DNA of 47,052 nucleotides. Origin: Candidatus Amesbacteria bacterium. GTDB taxonomy: Bacteria > Patescibacteriota > Microgenomatia > CAZETR01 > Amesbacteraceae. The first letter of the stretch is position 1, and every line of letters begins with the position of its first letter. The translations under genes and the position numbers were made by a program. The DNA lies in assembly GCA_027331445.1 (NCBI GenBank), contig DAHWUD010000005.1, positions 1 through 47,052 of the forward strand, read 5' to 3'. Shown one piece after another: positions 16,897 to 24,332 of the stretch. The notes beneath the pieces were generated by a model. The model ran no database searches, was not told the DNA's origin, and saw only the letters and a list, made by a program, of their open reading frames with translations.

Positions 16897-17538
16897 ATGG
16901 CTAAGAGGAAGGGTTGGTATATAGTCTTCGAGGGAATAGTGGGGAGCGGTAAAACCACGCAGAGTAAATTGCTGTATCAATGGCTGAAAGATAAATATCC
17001 CAAAAAGACGGTGATCTGGACCCGGGAACCTGGCGGGTCAGAAGTGGCTGAATCGATCAGAAAAGTTGTCCAGGGGACAGATTTTAAAGAGCTCATGGAC
17101 CCGGTGTGCGAGCAGTATTTATATGCGGCTTCGCGGGCGCAAACACTGCGGACGGTAGTGCGACCGGTATTAGAAAGCGGAGGAATTGTGGTGGCGGACA
17201 GGTCGGTTTTTACCAGTTTTACTAACCAGGGTTTCGGTCGGGGAATGGGACTGGCAAAAGTACTGGAAATCAACCGGGCGGCGGTGGAAGACTTGTGGCC
17301 GGACAAAGTGATTTACCTATCTGTGCCGGTGAAGACAGGTTTGTCCCGGACGAGAGATGGCGGGGGAGATAAATTTGAAAAGTACGGGGACGATTTTTAC
17401 CGGAAAGTGGTGCGGGGATATCGGTATGTGCGCAAGGCCTATAAACAAGTGGAAGAAGTCGACGGCAGGGGGGAGATAGGGGAGGTGCAGAGGAGGATCC
17501 GGCAGGTCTTGGGGCTTGAAAAGGGGTGGCGGTTCTGA
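16897..17538 (+). CDS. tmk: Thymidylate kinase
   Basis: This enzyme phosphorylates dTMP to dTDP. The 213 residues show Walker A GIVGSGKTTQ, the dTMP-binding TREPGGSE, and the DRS motif in VVADRSVFTSFTNQG. Length and motif order are normal for bacterial Tmk. The ATG is 6 nt after the preceding kinase gene, with TAAAAT unusually close (3 nt), so the two are probably co-transcribed. Its 3' end closely abuts thyA, the enzyme making its substrate. Confidence 0.93.
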   Translation: MAKRKGWYIVFEGIVGSGKTTQSKLLYQWLKDKYPKKTVIWTREPGGSEVAESIRKVVQGTDFKELMDPVCEQYLYAASRAQTLRTVVRPVLESGGIVVADRSVFTSFTNQGFGRGMGLAKVLEINRAAVEDLWPDKVIYLSVPVKTGLSRTRDGGGDKFEKYGDDFYRKVVRGYRYVRKAYKQVEEVDGRGEIGEVQRRIRQVLGLEKGWRF

Positions 17539-17551
17539 TAAAAGTTTGGGG

Positions 17552-18409
17552 ATGTCAGAAAATCCGGACAGGAACGAGTTTGACCTGGAGTACCAGCGGG
17601 TAGTGAAAGATATTCTGCAAAACGGGACGGAAGAAACAAACAAGCGGACGGGACACAAAACGCGGGTGCTGCCCGGGGCGTATTTTGAAGTCGATAACGG
17701 ATTTCCCCTGCTGTCGCTGCGGAAAATCCCCATCCGGATATTTGTGGCAGAAATGATTTGGTACGTGATGGGCTCACGGATGCCGGCGGAATTTTTGCAG
17801 CAATATACCAGGATCTGGGATGATTTTACGAATATTAACGGGGTGGTGACAACGTCTTATGGGTACCGGTGGCGGCGGCATTTCGGGCGGGACCAGCTGG
17901 GGGAGTTGGTGAAGCTATTAAAGACGGATCCGACGTCACGCCACGGCGTAGTGGTGACGTGGGATCCGGCCGACGACGGGCTGGCCAATTCGCTGACAGT
18001 GAGAAAAAAGATGAACATCCCGTGCCCGTTTACATTCGTGGTGAATATCACCAACAAGAAACTGAATATGTTTTCCGTGTCCCGTTCGACGGATATGATT
18101 CTGGGATGTCCGCACGATGTGGCGGGATTTGCCCTGCTGCAGCGGATACTGGCGGCGCATCTGGGATACGGAACGGGAAAATTTGTGTTTACCACGGCCA
18201 ACGCTCACATTTACGATATCCATTACGCGGCGGCGGAGGAGCTGGTAAGAAGAAAAAGCCGGCAGAAAGAGATTAAATTAAAAGGGGAAGCCAATTGGCT
18301 GGCGCGGGCGGAGCGGGGTGACGATAAATTGGTCGGAGAAATTGTGGGCAAACTGGAATCCCAATATACTCCCGGGGAGCCGATTAAAGGTCTGAAGATT
18401 GTGATATGA
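17552..18409 (+). CDS. thyA: Thymidylate synthase
   Basis: It converts dUMP to dTMP using methylene-tetrahydrofolate as carbon donor and reductant. I place the start at the ATG giving MSENPDRNEFDLEYQ (285 residues) and not at the tracked ATG, which overlaps tmk. The catalytic Cys is in IPCPF at about residue 158. The dUMP-binding SRSTDMILGCPHDVAGFALL and NAHIYDIHY segments follow. The sequence is divergent: the usual PPCH is PCPF, so a related dUMP/dCMP-modifying activity cannot be excluded, but the neighbours (kinases, DHFR, deaminases) favour ThyA. The stop overlaps the next ATG as ATGA. Confidence 0.92.
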   Translation: MSENPDRNEFDLEYQRVVKDILQNGTEETNKRTGHKTRVLPGAYFEVDNGFPLLSLRKIPIRIFVAEMIWYVMGSRMPAEFLQQYTRIWDDFTNINGVVTTSYGYRWRRHFGRDQLGELVKLLKTDPTSRHGVVVTWDPADDGLANSLTVRKKMNIPCPFTFVVNITNKKLNMFSVSRSTDMILGCPHDVAGFALLQRILAAHLGYGTGKFVFTTANAHIYDIHYAAAEELVRRKSRQKEIKLKGEANWLARAERGDDKLVGEIVGKLESQYTPGEPIKGLKIVI

Positions 18410-18915
18410 AAGTAATTTTGTTCTGCACCACATCTGTCGACGGGAAAATAGCCACGGGGAGCGCGGACAGTACTGAATGGACGACCAAGGGAAACAAGAG
18501 AATCTTTGCCGAGGAGACCAAAAAGGCGGGGGTAATAATTATGGGGAATAATACTTTTAAGGCGATCGGGCGGCCGCTGCCGGATCGGCTGAACGTGGTG
18601 GTGACGGCGAGTACGGCCGGAAAGGAAAGCCAGCGGGGGGTGCTGGAATACATGGCGGCCCAGCCCCGGCGGATATGGGAGCAACTTAAAAAAAGGGGAT
18701 TCAAAACGGTATTTGTGATCGGAGGCGGCCGGGCGAACAGCTTATTCATGAAAGCGGGAGTGATAAATGAGATTTGGCTATTGTGGGAGCCGGTGGTGCT
18801 GGGAGAGGGGCTGGGACTTTTCGCGGAGGTCGGGAAGACAAAACTGAAGCTAATATCGGTACAGAGGGTACTGGACAATTTACTATTTGTGAAATATGGG
18901 GTAGAAACAGCATAA
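18406..18915 (+). CDS. Dihydrofolate reductase-like (DHFR/RibD fold) protein
   Basis: This 169-residue protein has the DHFR/RibD-C fold signatures: TTSVDGKIA near the N-terminus, an IIMGNNTFKAIGRPLPDRLNVVVT nucleotide region, and VFVIGGGRANSLFM. It overlaps thyA by 4 nt. ThyA oxidises its folate cofactor to dihydrofolate, so a reductase here is metabolically expected and this is the best candidate. RibD-type reductases of riboflavin synthesis share the fold, but no riboflavin gene is nearby. Confidence 0.85.
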   Translation: MKVILFCTTSVDGKIATGSADSTEWTTKGNKRIFAEETKKAGVIIMGNNTFKAIGRPLPDRLNVVVTASTAGKESQRGVLEYMAAQPRRIWEQLKKRGFKTVFVIGGGRANSLFMKAGVINEIWLLWEPVVLGEGLGLFAEVGKTKLKLISVQRVLDNLLFVKYGVETA

Positions 18916-18919
18916 ATTT

Positions 18920-19549
18920 ATGGGTGTGTTAACCAAAAACCAAATATTGCAGTCCATCCAAGCGGGAGAGCTGGGGTTTGAGCCGGCGCTGGACAAATTT
19001 CAGCTGCAGGAACACAGCGTGGACCTAAGATTAGGGTTTACGTTTATGATCCCCAAGTCATGGGCCATGGCACCCCAAGGCCGGGTGGCCCTGAACGTGA
19101 ATTACGGAGAAAACAGAAAGAATTTTGACATCGTGGAGCTAGAAGCCGGCCAGTATTTTGAAATCCTGCCGGGAGAATTTGTGGCCGTGTCGACGTTGGA
19201 GAAAGTCAAAATCCCGGGGGGGATTATGGCCGTACTCTATCCCAGATCGTCCATAAACCGGCGGGGGTTGTCCGTCGACCTGTCTGGGGTAATCGATGCG
19301 GGTTACGAAGGCCGGCTACTGGTGCCGGTGAGAAACAATACGGTATCGCAGGTGATCAGGGTCTACCCTGGGGAAAGGTTTTGCCAATTAGTATTTGAGG
19401 AGCTCAATGATAAAGTGGCGAAGAAGCAGGGCCGGTACCACAACAAAGATGTGGTGGTGGGGGTGCTGAAGGAGAAAAGCAAGCGGGAGGAAAGCCTCGT
19501 CAGAAAAGGCAAGATCCAGGATCTCAAAAAGCTATTCCCGCTGGTCTGA
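18920..19549 (+). CDS. dcd: dCTP deaminase
   Basis: It deaminates dCTP to dUTP, one route to dUMP for ThyA. The 209 residues carry HSVDLRLGFTF near residue 33 and the active-site block PRSSINRRGLSVDLSGVIDAGYEG. The final 45 residues form a basic helical tail (KEKSKREESLVRKGKIQDLKK) beyond the conserved core. No separate dUTPase is visible in the window, so a bifunctional dCTP deaminase/dUTPase is possible but cannot be read from the sequence. The 3' end overlaps the convergent dCMP deaminase gene by 18 nt. Confidence 0.93.
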   Translation: MGVLTKNQILQSIQAGELGFEPALDKFQLQEHSVDLRLGFTFMIPKSWAMAPQGRVALNVNYGENRKNFDIVELEAGQYFEILPGEFVAVSTLEKVKIPGGIMAVLYPRSSINRRGLSVDLSGVIDAGYEGRLLVPVRNNTVSQVIRVYPGERFCQLVFEELNDKVAKKQGRYHNKDVVVGVLKEKSKREESLVRKGKIQDLKKLFPLV

Positions 19550-20056
19550 GAAGTGGGCAAATTGGCGGCCGACAATGTTTCGCGGGTGGTCTTTGTTAAA
19601 GAGAATTTCCGAATCGGTGAGTAAATAGACATGGGTGATGCCGGCGGAGGTGATAGCCTGCCAGCAGGGCTCGCAGCACCACCAGTGGCCCCAGAGATAG
19701 AGACTGGCGAAGGAGGTGTCCCGGCCGTGATCCCGGGCATCAGCAATAGCTTTGCGCTCGGAGTGATTTTTGGGATGGCAGCCTTCACAAAGTTCATAGC
19801 CTTGGCCGGTGGGGATTTTCAGCCGGACACGCTCGCACTCGTGAGTTTGGTGGTAGGCGGAGCCATTGCCGCCCCGGCCGATGATTTTCCCTGAAGGACT
19901 GGCCACGACGGATCCGGTGGGCATGACGGCGTCCAGAGAGAGGTCGCGGGCGGCCAGGAGAGCGGCGGTCATAAAAGGCTGGTCGATGTCGGTGTATTCA
20001 AAAACGTAGCCGGGGGGAGGGGCAAAGGGATAGGAAATTTCTTTTTTCGTTGACAT
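19532..20056 (-). CDS. Deoxycytidylate (dCMP) deaminase
   Basis: This 174-residue member of the cytidine/deoxycytidylate deaminase superfamily has the zinc motifs HSERKAI (catalytic Glu) and WCCEPCW. LSLDAVMPTGSVVASPSGKIIGRGGNG is the typical first strand and substrate loop. Extra Cys and His residues (YHQTHECERV, YELCEGCHPKNH) may hold a second, structural zinc as in other dCMP deaminases. It would make dUMP directly, in parallel with Dcd. TAGAAT with a 6-nt spacer precedes its ATG, and it diverges from glyA. Confidence 0.85.
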   Translation of the reverse strand: MSTKKEISYPFAPPPGYVFEYTDIDQPFMTAALLAARDLSLDAVMPTGSVVASPSGKIIGRGGNGSAYHQTHECERVRLKIPTGQGYELCEGCHPKNHSERKAIADARDHGRDTSFASLYLWGHWWCCEPCWQAITSAGITHVYLLTDSEILFNKDHPRNIVGRQFAHFSDQRE

Positions 20057-20084
20057 CTGCTAATTCTAACATTAGGATGAGAAG
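20057..20084. promoter_or_regulatory. Divergent promoters for dCMP deaminase and glyA
   Basis: On the minus strand TAGAAT lies 6 nt before the deaminase ATG. On the plus strand TAGGAT (20073-20078) lies 6 nt before the glyA ATG. Only 28 bp separate the two start codons, so the two polymerase sites overlap and probably compete. Confidence 0.6.
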
Positions 20085-21308
20085 ATGATTGACACCGAGG
20101 TCGCGGAATTAATCGGGCGGGAGGAAGAGAGACAAAAGGAGACGATTACCCTGATCCCGTCGGAAAACTATGCCAGCGCGGCGGTGCGGGAAGCGGTAGG
20201 GTCGGTGCTGTCTAACAAATACGCGGAAGGATATCCGGGCAGACGGTATTATCAGGGTAACGGAATAATTGATGAAATAGAGAATTTAGCTATAGAACGA
20301 ACAAAAAGGTTATTCGGTGTGCCGCATGCCAATGTGCAGCCTTATTCCGGGTCGCCGGCGAACGCGGCAGTGCTTCTGGCCCTCGTCGGTCCGGGGGAAA
20401 AAGTCATGGGGATGAAATTGGCGGCCGGCGGGCACCTGACACACGGACACAGCGTGTCTTTTTCGGGGAGATTTTTCCCGGCGGTGCAGTACGATGTGGA
20501 TGAGAACGGACTGGTGGATTACGGGGAAATGGAAAAGATGGCCCTAGTCGAGAAACCGAAGCTGTTGGTGGTGGGGGCGACGGCATATCCGCGGATTTTT
20601 GACTGGCAGCGGGTTGGGGAAATCGGAAACAAAACCGGGGCGTATATTCTAGCTGACATTTCCCATATCGCCGGGCTGGTGGCGGCGGGAGAACACCCGT
20701 CGCCGGTGCCGTTTGTGGATGTGGTTATGACCACCACGCATAAGACGCTGCGGGGACCGCGGGGAGCGGTACTATTAGTGACGGAAAAGGGGTTGGCCAA
20801 GGATGCCGACCTGGCTAAAAAGATTGATAAAGCGGTGTTTCCGGGGATGCAGGGCGGGCCGCACGAAAACGTGGTGGCCGGGATAGCCATGGCCATGGCG
20901 GAAGCAGCGACACCGGAGTTTCGGCAATACGCCAAACAAGTAGTGAAAAACGCCAGGGAATTGGCAGCAGGCCTGATGAAGTTGGGTTATAAGATAACTA
21001 CCGGAGGCACGGACAATCACCTGATGCTTATCGACCTGGTGGATAAAGGTCTGACCGGCAAAGAAGCGGCGGTGGCTTTGGAGGAGGCGGGGATAGTAAC
21101 CAACGCCAATGCGATTCCTCACGATCCCAATCCACCTCTCAAACCGTCTGGGCTGCGAGTGGGGACACCCGCGGTAACCACGCGGGGAATGAAAGAGCCA
21201 GAGATGAAGCTGATTGCCGAATTGATGGAGAGAGCTTTGCGGGGAGAAAAAGAGCAGGTGAGAGCGGAAGTGAAGAAACTGGGGATGAAGTTTCCGGTGC
21301 CCGGGTGA
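20085..21308 (+). CDS. glyA: Serine hydroxymethyltransferase
   Basis: This PLP enzyme converts serine and tetrahydrofolate to glycine and methylene-tetrahydrofolate, the carbon donor for ThyA. The 407 residues include LIPSENYAS, YAEGYPGRRYYQGN, GSPANAAV and the PLP lysine in VVMTTTHKTLRGPRG at about K220. Length and motifs are normal. It lies within the thymidylate cluster and before folD, so it probably feeds dTMP synthesis here. Confidence 0.98.
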   Translation: MIDTEVAELIGREEERQKETITLIPSENYASAAVREAVGSVLSNKYAEGYPGRRYYQGNGIIDEIENLAIERTKRLFGVPHANVQPYSGSPANAAVLLALVGPGEKVMGMKLAAGGHLTHGHSVSFSGRFFPAVQYDVDENGLVDYGEMEKMALVEKPKLLVVGATAYPRIFDWQRVGEIGNKTGAYILADISHIAGLVAAGEHPSPVPFVDVVMTTTHKTLRGPRGAVLLVTEKGLAKDADLAKKIDKAVFPGMQGGPHENVVAGIAMAMAEAATPEFRQYAKQVVKNARELAAGLMKLGYKITTGGTDNHLMLIDLVDKGLTGKEAAVALEEAGIVTNANAIPHDPNPPLKPSGLRVGTPAVTTRGMKEPEMKLIAELMERALRGEKEQVRAEVKKLGMKFPVPG

Positions 21309-21539
21309 TTATTCGGGAAGGAATTTGCATTTGTGCTTGCCGTTGATATAGCAGACGGTGGGGGTGGTTTTGACGCGGTGGATGGGAGACCTCTGAAAGC
21401 GGACCTCGCGGCTGGCGATGGCGTTAATTCCGCAGCTGGGACATTCGATCTGGAGAGATTCGCCGTCGGCAGGGAGGCTTTCCAGGTATGACCGGTTAAG
21501 CTGCAGACAGGTAGTGATGATGTTTTCGTAATTAGCCAT
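21309..21539 (-). CDS. Small zinc-ribbon-like protein
   Basis: The tracked ORF starts far upstream inside folD, but the protein-like part begins at MANYENIITT, giving 76 residues. TAAAAT lies 7 nt before this ATG on the minus strand. Two Cys pairs, CPSC near residue 33 and C-x7-C near residue 63 (VCYINGKHKC), suggest a zinc ribbon. Its basic segment (REVRFQRSPIHRVK) could contact nucleic acid. It runs antisense to the flanking one-carbon genes and directly abuts the glyA stop. The function is unknown. Confidence 0.65.
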   Translation of the reverse strand: MANYENIITTCLQLNRSYLESLPADGESLQIECPSCGINAIASREVRFQRSPIHRVKTTPTVCYINGKHKCKFLPE

Positions 21540-21578
21540 GAGGGTGATTTTAGCAGAATTGCGGCGTAGAATCGACAT
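21540..21578. promoter_or_regulatory. Divergent leaderless promoters (zinc-ribbon gene and folD)
   Basis: TAAAAT on the minus strand and TAGAAT (21567-21572) on the plus strand each sit 6-7 nt before their ATG. The two start codons are only 39 bp apart. Confidence 0.65.
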
Positions 21579-22322
21579 ATGACGGTAATTTTTGACGGCC
21601 GGGCGATGGCCTGGGAGATAGAGGACAAAGTGAGGGGGAAGGCGGCCAAAATGGGGCGGAGGCCCCGGCTGGTGAGTTTTTTCGATCCGGCGGACGCGGG
21701 GAGTGTGGCTTACACGAAGATTAAGGGCAGAAAGGCGGAAGAGCTGGGGATGGGGTTTGAGAAAATTCAAAGTTCAAATTACACAAATTCACAAATCAAG
21801 GCCAAAATACGCAGCCTGAATGCAGACCCCGGGGTGGACGGGGTGATGATCCAGCTGCCGTTTCCCGACAGCGCGGAGCTGATTGGCGAGATCGCCCCGG
21901 AAAAAGACGTGGACGGACTGCGGGCGGATTCGCTGTTTATGCCGGCGACGGTGCGGGCAGTCATGGAAATATTAAAGCTGGCCGGCGGCGAGGACAAAAA
22001 AATTGTGATAGTGGGGAACAAGGGCGAGGTGGGCGGGAGGCTGCAGAAAATCCTTCATTGCCAAGGAATGGGGAAGGACGATTTTGACCCGGCAGCTCTG
22101 CTTGGGGCAGAGGTAATTATCTCGGCGACGGGACAGGCCGGTTTGATCACCCCGCAGATGGTGAGAGACGGGGTGGTGGCGATTGATGTGGGGTACCCCA
22201 GGGGAGATTTTGATCCCGCGGTAGCGAACATAGCGGCGTTTTTTACGCCGGTGCCGGGAGGAGTGGGACCAGTGACAGTGGCCATGTTGTTTGCGAATCT
22301 GGTAAGATTGACCGGTGAGTGA
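21579..22322 (+). CDS. folD: Methylene-tetrahydrofolate dehydrogenase/cyclohydrolase FolD
   Basis: It interconverts methylene-, methenyl- and formyl-tetrahydrofolate. The catalytic YxxxK is in AYTKIKGRKA. MIQLPFP, EKDVDGL and the C-terminal PVPGGVGPVTVAML are diagnostic. At 247 residues it is shorter than the usual 280 or so. The NAD(P)-binding region is compressed (IVIVGNKGEVGGRL replaces the usual GRSxxVGxP). A TTCAA-rich repeat adds IQSSNYTNSQIKAK between the YxxxK helix and the QLPFP strand. TAGAAT with a 6-nt spacer precedes the ATG. The 3' end overlaps the GGDEF gene by 8 nt. Confidence 0.93.
   Translation: MTVIFDGRAMAWEIEDKVRGKAAKMGRRPRLVSFFDPADAGSVAYTKIKGRKAEELGMGFEKIQSSNYTNSQIKAKIRSLNADPGVDGVMIQLPFPDSAELIGEIAPEKDVDGLRADSLFMPATVRAVMEILKLAGGEDKKIVIVGNKGEVGGRLQKILHCQGMGKDDFDPAALLGAEVIISATGQAGLITPQMVRDGVVAIDVGYPRGDFDPAVANIAAFFTPVPGGVGPVTVAMLFANLVRLTGE
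21762..21798 (+). repeat. TTCAA-rich repeat inside folD
   Basis: AAAATTCAAAGTTCAAATTAC followed by ACAAATTCACAAATCAA is an A/T-rich block unlike the G-rich gene around it. It encodes KIQSSNYTNSQIK in frame and resembles the copies in rpsB and dnaX. Confidence 0.7.
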
Positions 22323-23013
22323 CGCGGGCGGTGAAATCAGCCAGGCCGGAAAAGCCTATACGGGACCGGAAAGGAGAGTGTTTAATAGGGACACCGAACC
22401 GGTGTTGGATGCAGTATTGAACGGAGCAATAGCCAGAGTATCTAACCATACAGCAACTCCGGAGGAGGCAGTAAAGCAGATAAAAGACCAGATTCAGGAA
22501 ATGCTGATTTATGACGACCTGACCCGGGTGTACACCAGGAGACAAGCACTGATTTTATTGAATCTGCGGATGGAGGAAGCCAAAAGCAACCCCAACCGCG
22601 AGCTGGCATTTATTATGGTGGACGCAGATGATTTTAAGATTATTAACGATCAGGATCAAAGCCACCAGACGGGAGACCGGATGCTGATTAGTCTGGCGAA
22701 TTCTCTAAAACGCACAATGGGCGACCGGGGATTTGTGGGGAGATACGGAGGGGATGAATTTTTGGCTGTAGCCCAGGCCGATTCTGGGGAAGAATTGGTA
22801 AAACTGGGGCAGGAACTGGGTGGGGGAGTGCATGCAGATAAAGTGGGCATAACCGTAAGCGTGGGGTTGGCGATATATGATCCGGCCACGGATACGGAAA
22901 AAACGCTGGTTGATAAGGCAGATAAAGCGGCATACAAAGCTAAAGCCGAGGGCAAGGACGGGTTGGTGACGGAGGGGCGGGAGGGATTTGTAAAGTTCAG
23001 CCAGGTGCGGTAG
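22315..23013 (+). CDS. GGDEF-domain protein, probable diguanylate cyclase
   Basis: This 232-residue protein starts at GTG, with TAAGAT and a 6-nt spacer upstream inside folD. The first 60 residues are a short N-terminal region (TGPERRVFNRDTEP). The rest is a GGDEF domain: YDDLTRVYTRRQAL, MVDADDFKIIND, RYGGDEFLAV at about residue 145 and TVSVGLAIYD. The intact GGDEF predicts synthesis of c-di-GMP from GTP. The RxxD inhibitory site is missing, so classical product inhibition is not expected. There is no sensor or membrane domain. No EAL, HD-GYP or PilZ protein is visible in the window. Confidence 0.93.
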   Translation: MSDAGGEISQAGKAYTGPERRVFNRDTEPVLDAVLNGAIARVSNHTATPEEAVKQIKDQIQEMLIYDDLTRVYTRRQALILLNLRMEEAKSNPNRELAFIMVDADDFKIINDQDQSHQTGDRMLISLANSLKRTMGDRGFVGRYGGDEFLAVAQADSGEELVKLGQELGGGVHADKVGITVSVGLAIYDPATDTEKTLVDKADKAAYKAKAEGKDGLVTEGREGFVKFSQVR

Positions 23014-23086
23014 AATAGCTGGATCTATTTCGCACTTCGCCCGATTCTCCTTATAAACATGGGCGGAGGAGGTGCAAGGAGAAGAT
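23011..23086 (+). promoter_or_regulatory. rpsB promoter and leader with sequestered Shine-Dalgarno
   Basis: TAGAAT (23011-23016) overlaps the GGDEF gene's stop and would start a leader of about 65 nt. TTCTCCTT (23045-23052) is perfectly complementary to AAGGAGAA (23076-23083), which contains the rpsB Shine-Dalgarno. The loop carries a second purine run, GGAGGAGG, that could compete for the same pyrimidine arm. The layout suggests translational control of S2, perhaps autoregulation. Confidence 0.55.
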
Positions 23087-23884
23087 ATGAGAGATATAAC
23101 ATTACAGGAATTGTTGGAAGCCGGGTGCCACTTCGGGCACCAGGTGCGCAGGTGGAATCCGTCCATGAAGAAGTATATCTATGGGGAAAGAGACGGAATT
23201 CATATTCTGGACCTGGCGCAATCTAAGACGGGACTAGTGGAAGCGGGAGAGTATCTCAGAGATTTGGCGGCAGAAGGCCGGGTAATTTTGTTTGTGGGGA
23301 CGAAGAGGCAAGCGGCGGAAGTGGTGAAGGCGGAGGCTATCCGGGCGGGGATGCCGTACATGACCAAGCGCTGGGTCGGGGGACTGCTGACCAATTTTGA
23401 GCAGTTGTCCAGGCGCATCCGCAAGATGCAGGAAATGATGACGGCCAGAGGGGCCGGGGAATACAAGAAATACACCAAGCGGGAACAGCTGCTTTTGGAC
23501 CGGGAGATCGGCCAGCTGCAGAAGTTTTTCGCCGGAGTGGACGGGATGGAAAAGCTACCGGACGCTTTGTTTGTGGTGGACTCGCATAAAGAAGAAGTGG
23601 CGGTGCGGGAAGCCGTACGAATGAAAATACCGGTGGTGGCTATGGTGGACACGAACGGCGACGCCACGATGGTAGATAAACTGATTCCGGTCAATGACGA
23701 CGCGGAGAAATCCATTGAACTGATTGTCAAATATATCGGGGACGCGGTGGTTGAAGGCAAAACTTCAAATGACAAAATTCAAAATTCAACTCAAACTCAA
23801 AACTCAAATGACCAAAAGCCGGTTGTTAAAAAGAAAGCGGTGAAGAAGGTGAAAAAGGAGGAAGATGGCGCAGGTAAAAATTGA
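23087..23884 (+). CDS. rpsB: 30S ribosomal protein S2
   Basis: S2 binds the small-subunit platform. The start is the ATG after AAGGAGA, one of the few Shine-Dalgarno starts here; the tracked GTG lies upstream of that signal and is rejected. Conserved blocks are LLEAGCHFGHQVRRWNPSMKKYIYGERDGIHILDL, MTKRWVGGLLTNF and VDSHKEEVAVREA. The C-terminal tail is extended by a TTCAA-rich repeat (KIQNSTQTQNSNDQK) followed by a Lys-rich end. The tail overlaps the tsf start by 20 nt, and the AAGGAGG within it can serve tsf. Confidence 0.98.
   Translation: MRDITLQELLEAGCHFGHQVRRWNPSMKKYIYGERDGIHILDLAQSKTGLVEAGEYLRDLAAEGRVILFVGTKRQAAEVVKAEAIRAGMPYMTKRWVGGLLTNFEQLSRRIRKMQEMMTARGAGEYKKYTKREQLLLDREIGQLQKFFAGVDGMEKLPDALFVVDSHKEEVAVREAVRMKIPVVAMVDTNGDATMVDKLIPVNDDAEKSIELIVKYIGDAVVEGKTSNDKIQNSTQTQNSNDQKPVVKKKAVKKVKKEEDGAGKN
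23760..23818 (+). repeat. TTCAA-rich repeat inside the rpsB 3' end
   Basis: AACTTCAAATGACAAAATTC is followed by AAAATTCAACTCAAACTCAA and AACTCAAATGACCAAAAG. It adds KTSNDKIQNSTQTQNSNDQK to the S2 tail. CAAATGACAAAA and CAAATGACCAAAA flank the block as near-direct repeats. Confidence 0.75.
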
Positions 23885-24320
23885 AGATATAAAGAAATTG
23901 CGGGAGATGACGGCGGCCGGAGTGGCGGACTGCCGGGAAGCGCTGGAGGAAACTAACGGAGATTTGAAGGCGGCGGCGGAAATATTGAGGAAGAAGGGAA
24001 TTGAGAAAGCGGCTAAAAAGGCGGAGCGGGAAGTCAAGGCGGGGAAGGTGTTTTCTTACGTGCATCACACGGGCCGGTTGGGAGTGCTGGTGAGCCTGGC
24101 GTGCGAGACGGATTTTGTGGCCAAAACTGACGATTTCGGCAAACTGGGCCGGGAACTGGCCCTGCAGGTGGCGGCAGCCCAGCCGGAGAATGTGGAGGCG
24201 TTGTTGAAACAGGAGTATATCCGGGACGCGAGCAAGACCGTCGCGGAGCTGGTCAAGGAAACGATCGGAAAATTGGGGGAGAATATCCAAGTAGTGGATT
24301 TCAAGATCGTGACGGTGTGA
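23865..24320 (+). CDS. tsf: Elongation factor Ts (short form)
   Basis: EF-Ts exchanges nucleotide on EF-Tu. At 151 residues it is much shorter than the E. coli protein. It has the N-terminal UBA-like domain (IKKLREMTAAGVADCREALEE), the core strand GRLGVLVSLACETDFVAK, and little else, so the second core subdomain is reduced, as in other small EF-Ts proteins. The start lies inside rpsB and uses AAGGAGG three bases upstream. It follows rpsB, as in most bacteria. Confidence 0.95.
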   Translation: MAQVKIEDIKKLREMTAAGVADCREALEETNGDLKAAAEILRKKGIEKAAKKAEREVKAGKVFSYVHHTGRLGVLVSLACETDFVAKTDDFGKLGRELALQVAAAQPENVEALLKQEYIRDASKTVAELVKETIGKLGENIQVVDFKIVTV

Positions 24321-24332
24321 TATCATTGCAGT

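Noticed and set aside
23760-23818. Repeat cluster as a CRISPR array
   Set aside because: Units are short, degenerate, uneven and translated in frame; there are no spacers of constant length and no cas genes.
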